From Amblyornis subalaris (lineage: Eukaryota; Chordata; Aves; Passeriformes; Ptilonorhynchidae), in assembly GCA_018881555.1 (NCBI GenBank), contig JACAXG010000021.1, positions 7,816,245 through 7,880,244 on the forward strand: a DNA stretch of 64,000 nucleotides, in the 5' to 3' direction. The notes under the pieces are model-generated. The model searched no databases. It had not been told where the DNA came from and was given only the letters and a program-made list of their open reading frames with translations. Each line of letters opens with the position of its first letter. Position 1 is the stretch's first letter. This document shows, one piece after another, positions 62,905 through 64,000 of the stretch. The position numbers and the translations under genes were made by a program.

Positions 62905-64000
62905 ACATAACCCGAGTATCGACCCACATGGACTTGTGAAGAGCAGCAAAACCCCGAGCAGAAGATTGCTGTCCTGGCAAGTCTCCTCAGTCAGCTTAGA
63001 GGAGGCCACCAATGTCCTTGACAGAAGGGAGGACCGCTGAAGCTGACTGGCTGGCACCCTCATCAGCTGAGTGGGTACCGAGGGCTTTGAGGGGGTTGTA
63101 GCAGTCTGCGGGAAGGACCAGGGAGATGTGTGGGTGGAGGTGGTGGGCAGGGATTACTGGTGGAGGCAAAGTACTGGTAGGATTGAAACTGCAGAGAGCA
63201 AATACAGTCACAGTATTTGAAAGAGGAGCGAAACCTCATGTTAGTCCCTGTCTGCTGAGCTGAGGAGGGTTTTGTGGGTGCCTAACCAAACTTCGAATCA
63301 GCGAGTGACGCCGTGTGCCTGAGCTCCCGTGCAGGAGGTGATGTTTGCCCCATTGTTTGTGGGGCTGATCCTTCCTGTCTCTGGGTCACAGGTACCTTCT
63401 GGAGATGCTGCAGCCGGGCAGTGGCAGCAGTGCAGCCCCCAGCTGAGGCTGGCTGCCTCAGCTTTTTTCCTGGCTGCTGGAGCCCAGAGCTGTCACAGCA
63501 GTGGGCACTGGGAAGATAACTCCTAAACTGACATTGTAGTTTTGCAAGATTGTCTAAACCAGATGGATTATGTGGGGCTTCAGGTTTTGCCAATAATTTG
63601 CCATCCCTGAAGTTTCCAGTCCTGCAGTAAGAGAAGCTTCAGAAAGTCAGATTATGATCTTCACCCCCGGTGTGCAAGACCTTTGTCTGCAGACATTCCT
63701 GCTGATTTCAGTGAAGCTGTGTTGCAAGGACCTGCCGGACATGAGCAAGGGGATAGGAATCTGGCTCCTGGGATCTGTGCAGGGCATTCCTACATCACAT
63801 GGGATGCTTTCACCCAGTGGGATCACGTGCTCTCTTCCTGGGCATGGGTGTACCCTTGGGACTAGTTTGGTGTTTGGATTCTAGGGAGAAGCATGCAGAA
63901 CTGCTTATGAAAATTTGGAAACTTCACCTGGGAGCACAAATAGTTGGCCGTTGTTTGTCATCTTTTCTCACATGCATTGGCCCATAAATTCTATTTTCAG

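Larger units (their letters stand above)
26260..64000 (+). other. EPAS1: EPAS1 intron 1 (partial; 3' end outside the window)
   Basis: The intron starts with the GTGAGG donor at 26260 and runs at least 37.7 kb. After the first 400 CpG-rich bases it is AT-rich and CpG-poor. I searched by eye for exon 2, which would encode the SSERRKEKSRDAAR-type basic region, and did not find it. The stretch holds simple repeats, small CpG clusters and a few motif clusters listed separately. I see no second gene and no recognisable CR1. EPAS1 intron 1 is also very long in mammals. The window ends in TTCTATTTTCAG, a plausible acceptor. Confidence 0.88.

Noticed and set aside
1..64000. Search for tRNA, rRNA, snRNA, CRISPR arrays or bacterial-type operons
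   Set aside because: Nothing matching was seen on either strand. The DNA is vertebrate and gene-poor, and the listed simple repeats lack the regular spacer pattern of a CRISPR array.

Overview
The window reads as bird nuclear DNA. Its interspersed repeats are 3' ends of CR1 LINEs of the type that dominates bird genomes, and it has AT-rich, CpG-poor background DNA, one strong CpG island and no dense gene content. A turtle or crocodilian cannot be excluded by eye. Single isolated Ns occur throughout.

The one gene I can name is EPAS1 (HIF-2alpha), on the + strand. Its first coding exon is the short stretch 26234-26259, which encodes M-T-A-D-K-E-K-K plus two bases of the next codon and runs into a consensus GTGAGG donor. 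This is the known EPAS1 N-terminus and exon 1/intron 1 phase. The call is backed independently by an iron-responsive element (IRE) at 26063-26096, 137 bases upstream of the ATG. It has the CAGTGT loop, the C bulge and the extra 3' U bulge known from the HIF-2alpha IRE.

Layout: 1-25.3 kb is gene-free upstream DNA carrying all five CR1 fragments I can see (about 0.7, 5.4, 9.8, 13.4 and 14.8 kb), three striking inverted repeats (10.5, 18.0 and 19.3 kb) and simple repeats. 25.3-26.7 kb is the CpG-island promoter, with GC boxes, an inverted CCAAT, a GGGCC-repeat G-quadruplex motif, a TATA-like TTTAAA and an odd AT-rich tandem block. 26.26-64.0 kb is intron 1, not finished within the window. It has no CR1 I can recognise. 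It does have an intronic CpG mini-island (40.9-41.07 kb), a cluster of three ACGTG hypoxia-response cores (43.05-43.22 kb) and a palindrome centred on CACGTG (36.8 kb). The window's last bases look like a splice acceptor, so exon 2 might begin at the next base.

Functionally this is a regulatory window: the promoter, iron-sensing 5' leader and start codon of an oxygen-responsive transcription factor, plus flanking DNA that probably holds enhancers. I found no second protein-coding gene, tRNA, rRNA or CRISPR array. The open reading frames elsewhere are chance frames, CpG-island shadows or CR1 reverse-transcriptase remnants.
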